DNA of 64,000 nucleotides from Chaenocephalus aceratus. Taxonomy: Eukaryota; Chordata; Actinopteri; Perciformes; Channichthyidae. The translations under genes were made by a program, and so were the position numbers. Positions 23,331-44,461 of the stretch are shown one piece after another. Position 1 is the stretch's first letter; the number at the start of each line of letters is the position of its first letter. The notes under the pieces are model-generated. The model was not told where the DNA came from and did no database searches. It was given only the letters and a program-made list of their open reading frames with translations. The DNA is taken from positions 34,806,459 through 34,870,458 of the forward strand of contig CM043800.1 in assembly GCA_023974075.1 (NCBI GenBank). The letters run 5' to 3'.

Positions 23331-23768
23331 GATTTTAGGTGTGTCATGGCTATGGGTCTCTGAAATAATCAGGCTTTTAGCACACTGTTAGCATAGTTTA
23401 ATCCGATTTTGAACTCTTTTCCCCGCATAAACTAGTTTAAATCACCGTTAAACACTTATTTGCAATGTCTATTTCATGGACACCACTCTATGTATTAATG
23501 TCCGTGATATGGACATATTATTCTGTATATGCCACGGACAATGATGTCCACTCAGTGGACATTTCTCCCTTTGGTGCTTCTGGTGCGGGGAAAGCTCGTC
23601 CGTCTCCGGTTCTTTTTCCACGTGGAAGGCCCCTGCACTGGCTATCCATGCAACACACCAGCTTATTTTTATTTTGCTCTGGGGCCGAACTGCATGTCTG
23701 TACACTTGGCGGACCGCGACCGGTAGTTAATGTCCACACAGTGTACACACAAGTCCCTAAGGTATGTT
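23331..23768. other. Spacer between minisatellite and meprin copy 2
   Basis: No gene. Several inverted pairs of a GTCCAC/GTGGAC or ATGTCC/GGACAT word (23476-23760, for example ATGGACACC, TGTCCACTCAGTGGACAT) suggest the subterminal region of a DNA transposon. No clear terminal repeats or target duplication were found. Confidence 0.3.
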
Positions 23769-24018
23769 AGGGCTCAGACGATCAGGCTGGCAGAGGGTAA
23801 ACGCAGATGAGCACTTTCTGTCTTCTTTAAATACAAATTAATCAAACTTATCATTTATTTATTGATTAATTTTTTAAAGAAAAAAAAGCTATTGTTTAAA
23901 TTGGTTGAACAATATATATTCTCATTATAATATTTAAACAACATATATATATTTTGAAATTGTGTACGTGTATTCATATATCTCTGTGTATAGTTTAGGT
24001 TTGTTCCAAGACAAAAGG

Positions 24019-27000
24019 ATGAAAGGCTAAATTTTCCTTGTTGTGACCGTGATATTTTTATTATCATTCTCACGAAAAATGGTAAGAGTTACTTTATTGT
24101 TCTATTTTCTGTCAAATAATGATGTATTTCATACTGCAGTGTTTCATTTCGTAAAGTTTATAGCAGGAATTAATTACTATTATATTGTTTTGATGAAAGT
24201 TTTAAGGGTACCTGTTTTCCAAAAAAACTATCATTAGATAGAATACAATAACTTTATTTATGTTTCATGTTTTACATAAAATATTATATTACTACATCTG
24301 TTAATATGATCAAATATCTTTGTTCACAGGTCGGAACATTGATAGTGGGTAAGTTGTATTCGTTTATTTGATCAAATATAACTAGTATAATCATATAATT
24401 CATCAATGTTACTTTATATGGCAACCTCTCAACTTTTTTAGACATTGGTGATGACAAGAGCATTGAAGAGGCAAACAAGGGTAAAGTCAAACATCTTCAT
24501 ATCATTCAATGGACCTGTGTTAATATTGCTGTTTTCACGTTCATACTTAACTGCAGCACCTTTCTTTGTTTAAAAACACAACCCTTTTATGCTTTCTCTT
24601 AGATTTGTTACAGGATGATATCCTGGAGGTTGGTTTTTTTTGTTGTAAATTAAGAAATTGAAACTTGGTTTATATGATTATTTTCCGTCACCCATTACAT
24701 TTCTTATAAATCTTCTTAGGCACCACCAACAACGCAGAGGAGTGCCATTACGAATGGGGACCAACTGTGGACATCTCCAGTCCCATACGTTTTGGACAAA
24801 GGCCTTGGTAAATATAATTGTTCCTGCATTAACCAAAATATGTGTCTTTGGTAGAGAGAAAAACTATGAGCCATGTTAGGGAGTTTGTTAAATATGTTAT
24901 ATCATTGACCTAACCAGTTTATTGGAGTCAGTTCCTGGGAGATAAGAACCAGATAGCAGCAGCACATTGTCGTGAGCAAAGCTGCTTTGCCATGATCTTC
25001 ATAATTAAAGGCGTCCACCAGAGCATACATATTCCAGTAATGTTCCCAGGAAAGAAAACGCCACCTAAACTATGCATTCATATTATAATTTACTTGTTCT
25101 TCTTCTATTTGAAAAATTCCCATGAACAATGGCAGAGATTAATGCTAAAGGACTCATCCTGAAAGCCTTTGACCAGTTCAGGTTGAAGTCATGTATTGAC
25201 TTCAAACCAAGGGACTCTGAGGAGTATTACATCCACGTCCAGAAGTTAAATGGGTATGTTTATTTTGTTCTGTCTTTACCATTCCTTTCTTGTTAGCTTC
25301 TTTGTCCACAAAAAGTTACTCAACATTAGATCATTTCATAAGTATGTGGATGACCATATTTTGCTTCTGGATGTAAATGAGCTGCTGTGATTTAGGGGCA
25401 TGTTTGATATACGTCTTTATTTTTCTACAGACGGTTCCTATACCAGATTTTTTACTTTCACTATGAATGCTTTTGATAAACGAGGCCTGGTAAGGTTAGC
25501 CAAAATGCTGTTGCTGATGACTGCTATTTCTCATTTTAGATGTTTTTCATATATTGGGAATGTGATATCCAACGGACAGAACATCTCTATCGGGTGTTAC
25601 TGTGATTCCATCTCAACGATTGAACACGAGTTCCTCCATACTTTGGGCTTCTACCATGAACAGTCCAGATCTGACAGAGATGATTATGTGACCATTGTTA
25701 ACGAGAACATCCAAGAAGGTTTGTTAAAGACCCTCATTAAACATGCCTCTTCTTTATATGTACAGGATTATATCAAGGTATATAAAGGACCTACAATGAG
25801 TTGGAAATAATTAAGTTATTAGAATAATTAGTCCATAAACATATCATCAATATTTTGTCTAAATACAGACGGTATAATCAAAAGTATTTCAAATATAAAT
25901 ATATCGATTGGTGGCAAGATAAATGCTGCTGAAATTGAAACAATGAATTCATAACATTATTCCAAACAATCTTCTTCATATCTTAATAAGTTTTAAAAAA
26001 TCATGGTTGGCTTTTTTATGTCTTTATCTAGGCCGTCAGCATCATTTTTACAAAAAAAGCGCTGAAACCACCACCACCACCCAGGGAGTCCCGTACGACT
26101 ACTGGTCAGTGCTGCACTCCGGCAAAGGTTATTTCAGCAATGGCAACGGGTCAACTATTATAACCAAAGACCCAAAGTTCCAGGATGTGATTGGTCAAAG
26201 ACTGGAAATGAGTCCCAAATACGCTCTGGAGCTGAACCTCCTCTACAAATGCAGTAAGTGTTTGAAAGTTGGTGGAGATATAATAATGCTATTTGCAGCC
26301 CAACAGGTTTTCAAGGGGCATTTTAATGAACTCAATAACTTTACCTGTGCTTTTACCTGAGTAAAATGATCATTGACTACAGCACAAGCTCGAACTAGAG
26401 CTATTCTTCATTCATTCTTATCAAAAGCCAGATAAGAGCTTACTTAATGATTCCTGTGAACCTGTATAAGGCCATTTGGTTGCAGTTTGTGTATCAAAAC
26501 ATGTATTTGAACAATGAACTTCAAACTTAAAGGTTTACTCAATATTACATGACTTCCCACAAAAACCTTTAACAAATCGGATTCAACCAAGAGTCCGCAA
26601 CCCAATGTTCTCTATCTTACTCTACAGAGTCAACCATTGCATTTCAGATGAGACAATGTGTCAAATGACTAGCTGTTCACAGAGTGGGCTTGGCTGGGAA
26701 ATGGTAGCAAATGTTACAGGGGGTCCTATGTCTGACCACACCAATCTACCCAGTGGCAGTGGTGAACAAGGTAACATGTTTAAATCTAACATTGCATTTG
26801 TGTGTCCCTGACAATGAATTACAAATATGTACTATTCCTATACAACTTTCTTATGCCACCCCCCCTTATGTCATGTTATCTTTGAACTGTTGAATATATT
26901 ATCAAGTATCCCCACAGAAAATGATTAAAAACACAAATATATAACTCTTTATTTTTGGGACAATACACATTCTAGGTGAAGATGCGGGTTACTTCATGCA

Positions 27001-29255
27001 TGTTAGCACGGCATCAGGTGAGGAGGGAGACTCGGCCTGGCTGGAGACCCACAGGATGAGTCTCAATAGGGAGCATCATGAACAGTGTCTCCAGTTCTAC
27101 TATTTCCACAGTGGGAACATGTCAGACCACCTCAACATCTGGATCAGAGAGTTTCAGGATTAATTGGACCTCAAGGGAACCCTACGCCTCATGGGACAGA
27201 TCACTGGTAATTAGGGGTGTAACAGTATCCGTATACGTCCCGTACCGTCACGGTTCGGACGTCACGGTTCGGCACACGCAGTCACACGACGAATACGCCT
27301 TTTTTTTTAAGAGTGGGGAAAAAATGCTGTCATTCAGGGCAGTATCCACTACACTATATATAATCCAGGGGGCGGTATAGCGCCTAAAAGCTGTTTGCCA
27401 GCGGCCCTTAAACAACAAATGAAGAACAAGAAGAAACACAACAACAAAACGAACAAAATACAAGAAGAAGAAAAGTTAGTATGGCGATTTCAGATAACAC
27501 ACAGGAGCTAGAACCCACCTGCTTCTTTTAAATCAGCTGTGTGGGAACATTTCGGGTTCCCTGTGGACTACAATAACGATTAAGTGTGCGAGTGGTGGAT
27601 TGCACGAGAACGGTGTGTCAGCGTTGTTCGATAGCGGTGCGCTATGCTAATGGTAACACACGCCAAACATGCTAAATCATATCAGAAGGCATCACCCAGA
27701 TTTGCCAATCACCGGAGCCCGGCAAAAGACAACAGCAGTTCAACAGCTGTTTTTAATAAACCAATAGACATGAAAGCGGTGAGACCAAAAATAAATAACG
27801 GAAGCTTTTGGCATATATTTTTAAACGACTTTGCGCTCTTGAAACACTTTCTTATTATTTATGATGTCATATTTTCAAGACATTCTTTTTAGTTTTACAG
27901 CTTGATGAAACCTTTTTGTTTGACATCAGCCATTATAGATAATATGGCCATCTGAGTGTACTGTGTATGGTTTGTTTTTAACTGTTTAATACAGTTAATT
28001 ATTCAAAATGTCAGAGTTCTTTATTTTTAAACTGAAACTTGCACTACTGTTCAAACATAAATAACAACAAACCTGGAATTATGCATTTGGGACTTTTTTT
28101 TGCTTTTTTGTTGTTGTACCTAACTGTGACCCCCAAAACGAGGTACGAACCGAACTGTGAATTATGTTAACTGTTACACCCCTACTGGTAATGTACTATC
28201 TGAAATCATTCTCTATAAATAGCATTTAAGAATCTTGTGTTTGAAAGCTATGTCTCATGCGCCTTTTTAATTATTCAACAAATGTAATTCAGACATTACA
28301 AAATTCTTCCTCCAGGCGGGCCAACAAAATACTGGAAGCTCCATCATGTTTCCCTGAATGCCACCAAGCACTTCCAGGTGGAGTTTGAGGTGCGTAAAGG
28401 AGCAGGAAGCTCTACAGGCGGCTTCTCAATTGATGACATCAATCTGTCAGAGATTGAATGTCCACATGTAACCATGCAGCTTGATGACTTTGAGCGCAAT
28501 TGGAATGCCAGTGATTATGGAGCCTCTAAATACAGCACTCGGTATTACTCCAGTGGGGGCTATGCTTACGCGCTAGCGATTGAGCTGTATGATACACATT
28601 GCGGATTGTTTGTGCAACTCGTGTCTGGTGAAAATGATGACCGGCTGGAGTGGCCTTGCACAGAAAGGCAGGTGACCTTCAAAATGCTGGACCAGAACGC
28701 CAACATCCTGCTGCAGATGTCCAAGCAATTTAGTATCACCAGTGACCTAAGCACATCCTCTAATGGTAAGTCTAAAAGAACATAAAAGTGTTCAGTATTT
28801 ATTTACATGAGAAGTTTCTGGTTTAGAACAGTCTCTCGTTATTTAACTGAAATGATCTATTGCTCTCTTTAAACAGGCAGTTATGTGTGGGACAATCCTC
28901 GTCTGGATGGATTGCCTTATGTAGATGACAATGGTGAAACCATCTTTGCCGGAACTATGAATGGCAGATCTACTTTTTCCGATAAAGATGAATTAAAAAC
29001 CAGGGAGTTCCTCAAGGGGGGAAGTGTCATTTTCACCTTTAGCTTCCAAGGCAAGCTGATTCTTTTTCTTTAAATGTTTAAATGTACGCTAAGTTGAAGT
29101 ATGGCACATAATTACCCAAGTTTTTTTCTTTGCTAGATATCACTGCTCTCATCAATGGAAGTGCTCTGCCAATTCCTCAAGTTGGACAAGTGAATATTAC
29201 ATATCCTCCTAAAGAGCTGAAAGAAGACCCTTGTGTTATATTGTTGTTGTTCTAA
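24019..29255 (+). pseudogene. Meprin-like astacin metalloprotease, copy 2 (pseudogene)
   Basis: Exon equivalents: 24019-24081, 24330-24348, 24442-24480, 24603-24628, 24720-24807, 25136-25253, 25540-25718, 26032-26253, 26628-26770, 26976-27206, 28316-28765, 28877-29050 and 29137-29255. Lesions seen against copy 1: TAC to TAA at codon 4 (signal peptide lost); Met-turn SVMHY to SVLHS, removing the Met and the zinc-site Tyr; a 19-bp loss after CAGATG in exon 9; GAA to TAA at 27161-27163 in the MAM domain; exons 14 and 15 deleted, leaving read-through to a stop at 29253-29255. The zinc motif HEFLHTLGFYHE is still present. Conserved introns show it arose by DNA duplication. A product with normal secretion and activity is very unlikely. 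Confidence 0.88.
27212..28184. mobile_element. Non-autonomous hAT element at a meprin splice donor
   Basis: Terminal inverted repeats TAGGGGTGTAAC and GTTACACCCCTA, flanked on both sides by CTGGTAAT (27204-27211 and 28185-28192), the 8-bp duplication of hAT elements. It contains no transposase motif and shares its interior with the fragment at 11790-12300. The target duplication contains the exon 10 splice donor (GTAAT at 27207). Confidence 0.92.
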
Positions 29256-30545
29256 TTGTTCAACACTAAAACCACTTGTTATTGTCAAAACAGAACTTTG
29301 GAGTTTCTTTGGAAAAACATAGCAGTTTAATATGTCTATCAAATGATGCCATATATACATATTTCTTTTTTTTTAAATGAAGCAATTCGATTTATATACA
29401 CCTTTCTAATTTGTTTTCTAATTACGTTTCTTTTGTTTTCTTTCTCTCATTTTTTCTCTAGTTATATACACAGATCAAAAATGGGTAACTCAAAAGGATA
29501 AAACATATTGGTTACAACTGTATCACATTTTATAACAGCTTATGTGAAAGTCAATGAAATGCCTGCACAGAGTTGATGATGTTGTGACAATATATTTGTT
29601 ATTATGATCATGTCTGTCCGGGTCAAACTGATGATTGGGAGTTGATTATTATAACCATGTTTTCTTTTCTAGGTCCTCATCCCTCATGGAAATGAACTCT
29701 TAAATTGACATTATTTGCACAAAAAATAATTATTTTGGCATTATTGATTGTTTTGAAATAGTTACAAATTATTTTCAAATGTATGTAATATTGAATTACT
29801 GAGCTCTGCCGCTAGTTTTAGTGCTTCACTCATTTTTTAACAGGCCTGAAAACAAACTGCAGGCTATCAATCCCTAATATCAAAATACAATTCAAATATA
29901 TCCTTCTTTGTTCATATGTTGTAATGTTCGAAAGACCTAGGACATTAATTAAACAGAATTGTATGGGAATTATTGTGTTTCAAGCTTTTTGACCCATGAA
30001 GTTGATTAGTTTAACCACAGTTTTGTTATTATCTTTTCTACTTTGAATTCTTATGGAAGTGTATTCAAATAAATTAGAAATATAAGATTTGCTGCTTTCA
30101 TAGCTGAAGAAAATTTAAGTGTGAGCCTTTATTTGTGTGCGAAGTGGTTGCTAGTTCACAACATTAGCATTTCTGAGAATATATACAGTTGGGCAAAAAA
30201 GTATTTAGTCAGCCAACAATTGTGCAAGTTCTCCCACTTAAAAAGATGAGAGAGGCCTGTAATTTTCATCCTAGGTACACTTCAACTATGAGAGACAGAA
30301 TGGGGGGAAAGAATCCAGGAAATCACATTGTAGGATTTTTAATGAATTAATTGGTAAATTCCTCGGTAAAATAAGTATTTGGTCACCTACAAACAAACAA
30401 GATGTCTGGCTCTCACATACCTGTAACTTCTTCTTTAAGAGCCTCCTCTGTCCTCCACTCGTTAACTGTGGCACCGGTTTGAACTCGTTATCAGTATAAA
30501 AGACAACTGTCCACAACCTCAAACAGTCACACTCCAAACTCCACT

Positions 30546-31480
30546 ATGGCCAAGACCAAAGAGCTGTCAAAGGACACCAGAAACAAAATTGTAGACCTGC
30601 ACCAGGCTGGGAAGACTGAGCTTGGTGTGAAGAAATCAACTGTGGGAGCAGTGGTCATACAAGACCACTGATAATCTCCCTCGATCTGGGGCTCCATGCA
30701 AGATCTCACCCTGTGGGGTCAAAATGATCACAAATCCCAGAACCACACGGGGGGACCTAGTCAATGACCTGCAGAGAGCTGGGACCAAAGTAACAAAGGC
30801 TACCATCAGTAACACACTACGCCGCCAGGGACTCAAATCCTGCAGTGCTAGACGTGTCCCCCTGTTTAAGCCAGTACATGTCCAGGCCCGTCTGAAGTTT
30901 GCTAGAGAGCATTTAGATGATCCAGAAGAGGATTGGGAGAATGTCATATGGTCAGATGAAACCAAAATAGAACTTTTTGGTAAAAACTCAACTAGACGTG
31001 TTTGGAGGAGAAAGAATGCTGAGTTGCATCCAAAGAACACCATACCTACTGTGAAACATCATGCTTTGGGGCTGTTTTTCTGCAAAGGGACCAGGACGAC
31101 TGATCCGTGTAAAGGAAATAATGAATGGGGCCATGTGTATCGTGAGATTTTGAGTGACAACATCATTCCATCAACAAGGGCATTGAAGATGAAACGTGGC
31201 TGGGTCTTTCAGCATGACAATGATCCCAAACACACCGCTCGGGCAACGAAGGAGTGGCTTTGTAAGAAGCATTTCAAGGTCCTGGAGTGGCCTAGCCAGT
31301 CTCCAGATCTCAACCCCATAGACAATCTTTGGAGGGAGTTGAAAGTCCGTGTTGCCCAGCGACAGCCCCAAAACATCACTGCTCTAGAGGAGATCTGCAT
31401 GGAGGAATGGGCCAAAAATGCCAGCAAGAGTGTGTGAAAACCTTGTGAAGACTTACAGAAAACGTTTGACCTCTGTCATT
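30546..31480 (+). pseudogene. Tc1 transposase, degraded
   Basis: The N-terminal paired-like HTH region begins [20 protein letters not shown] (30546) but hits a stop after AVVIQDH with part of the HTH deleted. An open frame 30724-31437 covers the second HTH ([20 protein letters not shown]) and the DDE domain: first Asp in [10 protein letters not shown], second in [10 protein letters not shown]. The third position reads NPIDNLWRE, with Asp where Tc1 enzymes have Glu. A further frame change precedes the C-terminus. Inactive by sequence. Confidence 0.85.
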
Positions 31481-31631
31481 GCCAACAAATGGTATATAAC
31501 AAAGTATTGAGATGAACTTTTGTTATTGACCAAATACTTATTTTCCACCATAAATCAGACAATGTGATTTTCTGGTTTTTTCTTTCTCATTTTGTCTCTC
31601 ATAGTTGAAGTATACCTAGGATGAAAATTAC

Positions 31632-34323
31632 CAACCCAGTCTCATAAAAAAACGTGTAATAACTACGTTGGTCCACAACGTAGGACGTAGTATTTCTACA
31701 AAAACGCCTCTGAAATTGTAAGATCCCTACGTTTTTGTTCACCATTCATTCCAAAAGGCTGGCGTCTATGTCACGTGATCTTCACATTTCTCCCTGCAGA
31801 AAAAAAAAACATGGCCGAACTTTGTTTTATTCTCGGTGTAAAATGCCTATTTAAAGTTACTTTGGCCATTAAAATTCGTTTTGATGTCATTTGATGCGAG
31901 AAATATGAGTTGTTATTTCAGATTATGTGTGCAGTGGATGTACATGATCTTTAGTTTGTTAGTTATTACGAAGATTACTTCAGGAAATGGTGTCTATACA
32001 ACGTTTTCATTGTTACCAAGGTGGTTGCTAGGGATGCTGCTATCGATATTATTTCTGTTATGTTGTGTAACTGTTTAATGGTGTAATCTGTATTGCTACC
32101 CCATTCCCCGTCAAAGTATAGTGTTGTTCCACAGCGCAAACATATTAGTTTAACAAAATCCGCATCTAAAATGGTACAGAAACGTTATTTTCCCCTGTGC
32201 AATTCCAGTCTCACATCTCATCGTCATTAACAAATACCGGAAACAGACCGAAAATACTTTATTCTGAGTGTGCTTGCTTTTCTCTTTGAAAGTCATCACA
32301 TAACGGCATTGTAATACACGGTTTGGCTGCATTAAATGTTACATATCTGCCGTAGTTCTGTATTTATAGAGCCCTGGATGAGAAGACTTCTAGACAAACA
32401 TGAGGAACTGCCGCCAACACTGGAAACGTGACGTGGATCATAAATATATCAGCCATTAAACAACATCTTACATTTCTTTTCACACAATACTTCTCCTTGC
32501 AGTATCAACACTAATTCGGCTGACTTTTATATTTGATCCAATTGGTAGATAGGCTGTATTTACACCATAACGGTGCACAGCTGATATAAAGGGACACCTA
32601 GTGGTTAAAGCATGTTATTGAATTTCATTATTTTTATTATTAGATATTAATAGAATCCCTATAAAGTATATTCATTACTCGTTATTCTCTACTAATAGTT
32701 AATTAAAGACTGTATATAATGACTATTTTGCACATCCCTTTCAAGATTTCAAGATTTTCTAAATTGTATTGACATATCATATTCACAAACGGTGTAGTTA
32801 TGCAATGAATGTAAAACTTTGTGTATACCTCCAGCAATGTTAACTATGTTGAAGCACTTATTTTAACTGATATTATACATATGTATTATACTCTTATAAG
32901 ATGTATGTAGATAGTATAAGAAATGTGCAGAATATGACAATTTAATGGTGGAGGTACACAAATATTGAAAGATGTCTTGTGATGCACTGTTGAGGAACCT
33001 GTGAAGTTTTTCATCTCCGGCCTTGTCAGGTATTGAACAATCAATAAATAAAGAACACAGAATTATTAAATGTAAAATATAAAACACAGAATTTGTGTGA
33101 TTATACTAAATACAAATATACAATACAATATAAACACCACTGCATATTTACAACTATACACATGCTGATGTAACGCAAATGTTTCCAACTTGGGATCAAT
33201 AAAGTACATCTTATCTTAAGAAGATTGATGGCTATGCCATATCGGCACAAGCAATTTTCACCCATTTATTAATTATATGTTTTAAATTTGAGTGTTTCCT
33301 ATCCCTTAAACCTCCAGGGATGTACACCGTTTAATACTGGCAACTTCTTATTATGGGAAATATGAAAACGTCTTTTAAAACTACAATTCCCAGTAGAGAC
33401 GTGCCATAGATAGAGAACATGTTGCGAAACACAATAGCCAGCATGTGTAGTTCTGGGGACAGGGTGGGGGAGGGGGGGGACACGGTGGACCCGTTCAAAT
33501 CCAGTTTTGGACAGTCACAAGGATAATTATTATTATTAGTGTTATTGAGTAAATTGAGAATTGCACAGGGGAAAATAACGATTGACATTATTCACCCACG
33601 GATCTATGGGTTAGGGTATTGTTCTGCACGGACATTTTAGTGAGCCGGACTTCCTGTCTCCGCCGGTCTTCGCTTCCCGGGCATGAAGCTGTTTACATGT
33701 GTTTTGAGATGCTAAATAAAAGTCTAGCTTGTACCTTTGATACCCCGCCTCCGACTCCCATCTCTCGGCACCACACTATGCCACAATTTTAGATGCGGAT
33801 TTTGTTAAACTAATACGTTTGCGCTGTGGACCAACACTATACATTGACGGGGAAGGGGGTAGCAATAAAGATAACACCATTAAACAGTTACACAACATAA
33901 CAGAAATAATATTGATAGCAGCGTCCCTAGCAACCACCTTGGTAACAATGAAAACGTTGTATAGACACAATTTCTTGAAGTAATCTTCGTAATAACTAGC
34001 AAACTAAAGATCATGTACATCCACTGCACACATAATCTGAAATAACAACTCGTATTTCTCGCATCAAATGACATCAAAAGGCATTTTAATCGCCAAACTA
34101 ACCTTAAAATAGGCATTTTCCACCGAGAATAAAACGAATGTCGGCCATGTTTTTTTTTCTGCAGGGAGAAATGTGAAGATCACGTGACAGACGTCAGCCA
34201 TTGGAATGAATGGTGAAAAAAAACGTAGGGATCCTACAATTTCAGAGGCGTTTTTGTAGAAATACTACGTCCTACGTTGTGGACCAACGTAGTTATTACA
34301 CGTTTTTTTATGAGACTGGGTTG
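31632..34323. mobile_element. 2.7-kb foldback element with ~540-bp inverted arms
   Basis: Starts CAACCCAGTCTCAT and ends ATGAGACTGGGTTG, with AAATTAC on both sides (31625-31631 and 34324-34330), a 7-bp target duplication. Arms of about 540 bp (to about 32170, and from about 33784) are inverted copies at roughly 95% identity. Both encode, on opposite strands, a hydrophobic peptide frame (CYFRLCVQWMYMIFSLLVIT). The 1.6-kb centre is AT-rich and has a retroelement-like end (GGGATCAATAAAGTACATCT at about 33192). No transposase is recognised and the superfamily is unknown. Confidence 0.85.
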
Positions 34324-34666
34324 AAATTACAGGCCTCATCTTTTTCAGTGGGAGAACTTGCACAATTGGTGGCTGACTAAATACTTTTTTGCCCCTCTGT
34401 ACATGTGTGCAACGACACGGTTTGGGTCGTGTTAGTTAGACAATGCTTGTTAGTATGTTGGATTGTAAAAGCGTATGTAGAAAATAAAAACTCACTGAGT
34501 GGAACACAGTCTTCTTTCTCTATCACTTGGTCCACATATCACATTCATCAGATGCCAGTCAGAAAATGAACAGATCTCTTTTGGCCACTTGATAGCAGCA
34601 GAAATAGGCAAAACAATGAATTGGAGACGATCAACACTTAAGTTGATTTGATTAACTTGCTAGGTG

Positions 34667-35544
34667 CACAATTTTAATACATGTTAAATACTTCAATGGA
34701 GTAAATATGGCAATGGAGGGTTTAGTTTGAATCCTTGTTAAATTGCATTTAATATGACCTACTTTCAGGATTAGTGAGCAGCTACTATACAGAACCCAGG
34801 GAGAAGTGTGGGGATCCCATGCCTTGATCAAGATACCCCCGATAGTATTCAGTGAGTTTTTTTTCACTTGGCTTACTATACATTAAAGTATTTTTATGAT
34901 CTGTTTTCCTGAGATAATTCAATAACATAATAATAATATCAGTAGTATTATACCATTGTGAAGTGAAGACCTTTTTTTTTTATGGATTACGAGATTTATG
35001 GCACGACAGAGACTTTTATGGCAAACAATTAACTTTTAACAACATACTTGACCTTTCATGTAAACATGAAACTAAGCTATAAAATACATTTTAATGACCA
35101 TGACTGTGAATAAAACCTTTCATGGCACACATTCTATCACGTTTTTGAATACTATATTCTATAATACTATACATTTTACTTGGTATTTTATCAAATGCTG
35201 TGTTTATATACTTTGGTGTACTATACCCTGACCTTTTTGATACATTTTGGACATTGTAGGAGTTTTGTCATGATAATTTAGACATACTATACTATGATAT
35301 CCCCCTTTTTTTGTATGATTTTCCATGGTATTTTCAACATATTTCTCTGATGATGCTTACGTTTGATGGTGCTTTTATCCCATACTCCCCACAGTAAGAG
35401 AAACCATTTGAGAAAGTTTGTGCTGACAGTAAAGCCTGTACAACATTTTATAAGTGAGCCCCAAGTAGAACATGAATCTGAAAATTAGCCTCATGTCACC
35501 TTTCTTCTATAGCCAGTTCTTCTACAAGCAAACGCAACATCCAC
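34667..35544. other. Intergenic DNA between meprin copy 2 and tomm40
   Basis: AT-rich sequence without coding motifs or clear repeats. It separates the + strand meprin block from the - strand tomm40-ddx6-bcl3 group. Confidence 0.4.
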
Positions 35545-35898
35545 TTTTACAAAAAGTAATCACATTTATTTGAATCATCTTACATGATCACCATATATTA
35601 TGTCTAACTACTTTGATTTTCACATCACATGTTTCTCATGCATCACTGATGCCGTCTGTTATACATCGCTCTAGCCTCTGGGTATATGGAATACACCATA
35701 AAAGGAAAGACATTTGTGCTACACAATGTAGGCATGGCTTGGCCAGTTCTGGCTCCTTGGTAGTTATCTTTGTCTCTCTGTCTGCCCCGGGAAATCAGTT
35801 GTGTAAGAGAGTCTCTGAATCCAATTTCTAAAACTTAGTCCAGGTTCCGGTGTGTCTCTGTGCCCCTCCAAGCTGTGGCTCCAGGCACCGCCGCACCG
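35545..35898 (-). other. tomm40: tomm40 3' UTR
   Basis: Sequence downstream of the tomm40 stop. TTTATT at 35565-35570 is AATAAA on the coding strand and is the likely polyadenylation signal, giving a 3' UTR of about 350 nt. The end is inferred. Confidence 0.5.

Positions 35899-44461
<8,563 letters not shown>

Larger units (their letters stand above)
30186..34399 (+). mobile_element. Tc1-like transposon with a nested foldback element
   Basis: Ends CAGTTGGGCAAAAAAGTATT and its imperfect inverse (CAGAGGGGCAAAAAAG on the other strand), flanked by TA (30184-30185 and 34400-34401). Long inverted repeats with inner TTTTCATCCTAGGTACACTT copies are typical of the IR/DR type. The Tc1 part is about 1.5 kb; the rest is the nested insertion at 31632-34323, which lies in the right inverted repeat. 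Confidence 0.92.
23769..34666 (+). repeat. Segmental duplication, right copy, expanded by insertions
   Basis: Second copy of the block at 2343-8497. It has gained a 973-bp hAT element (27212-28184) and a 4.2-kb Tc1 plus foldback composite (30186-34399), and lost ~470 bp that held the last two meprin exons. The flanks of both insertions match copy 1 once the inserts are removed. Confidence 0.85.

Noticed and set aside
31881..32078. Hydrophobic small membrane protein gene
   Set aside because: The frame lies in the inverted arm of a foldback transposon and recurs in the other arm; no independent support for a gene.
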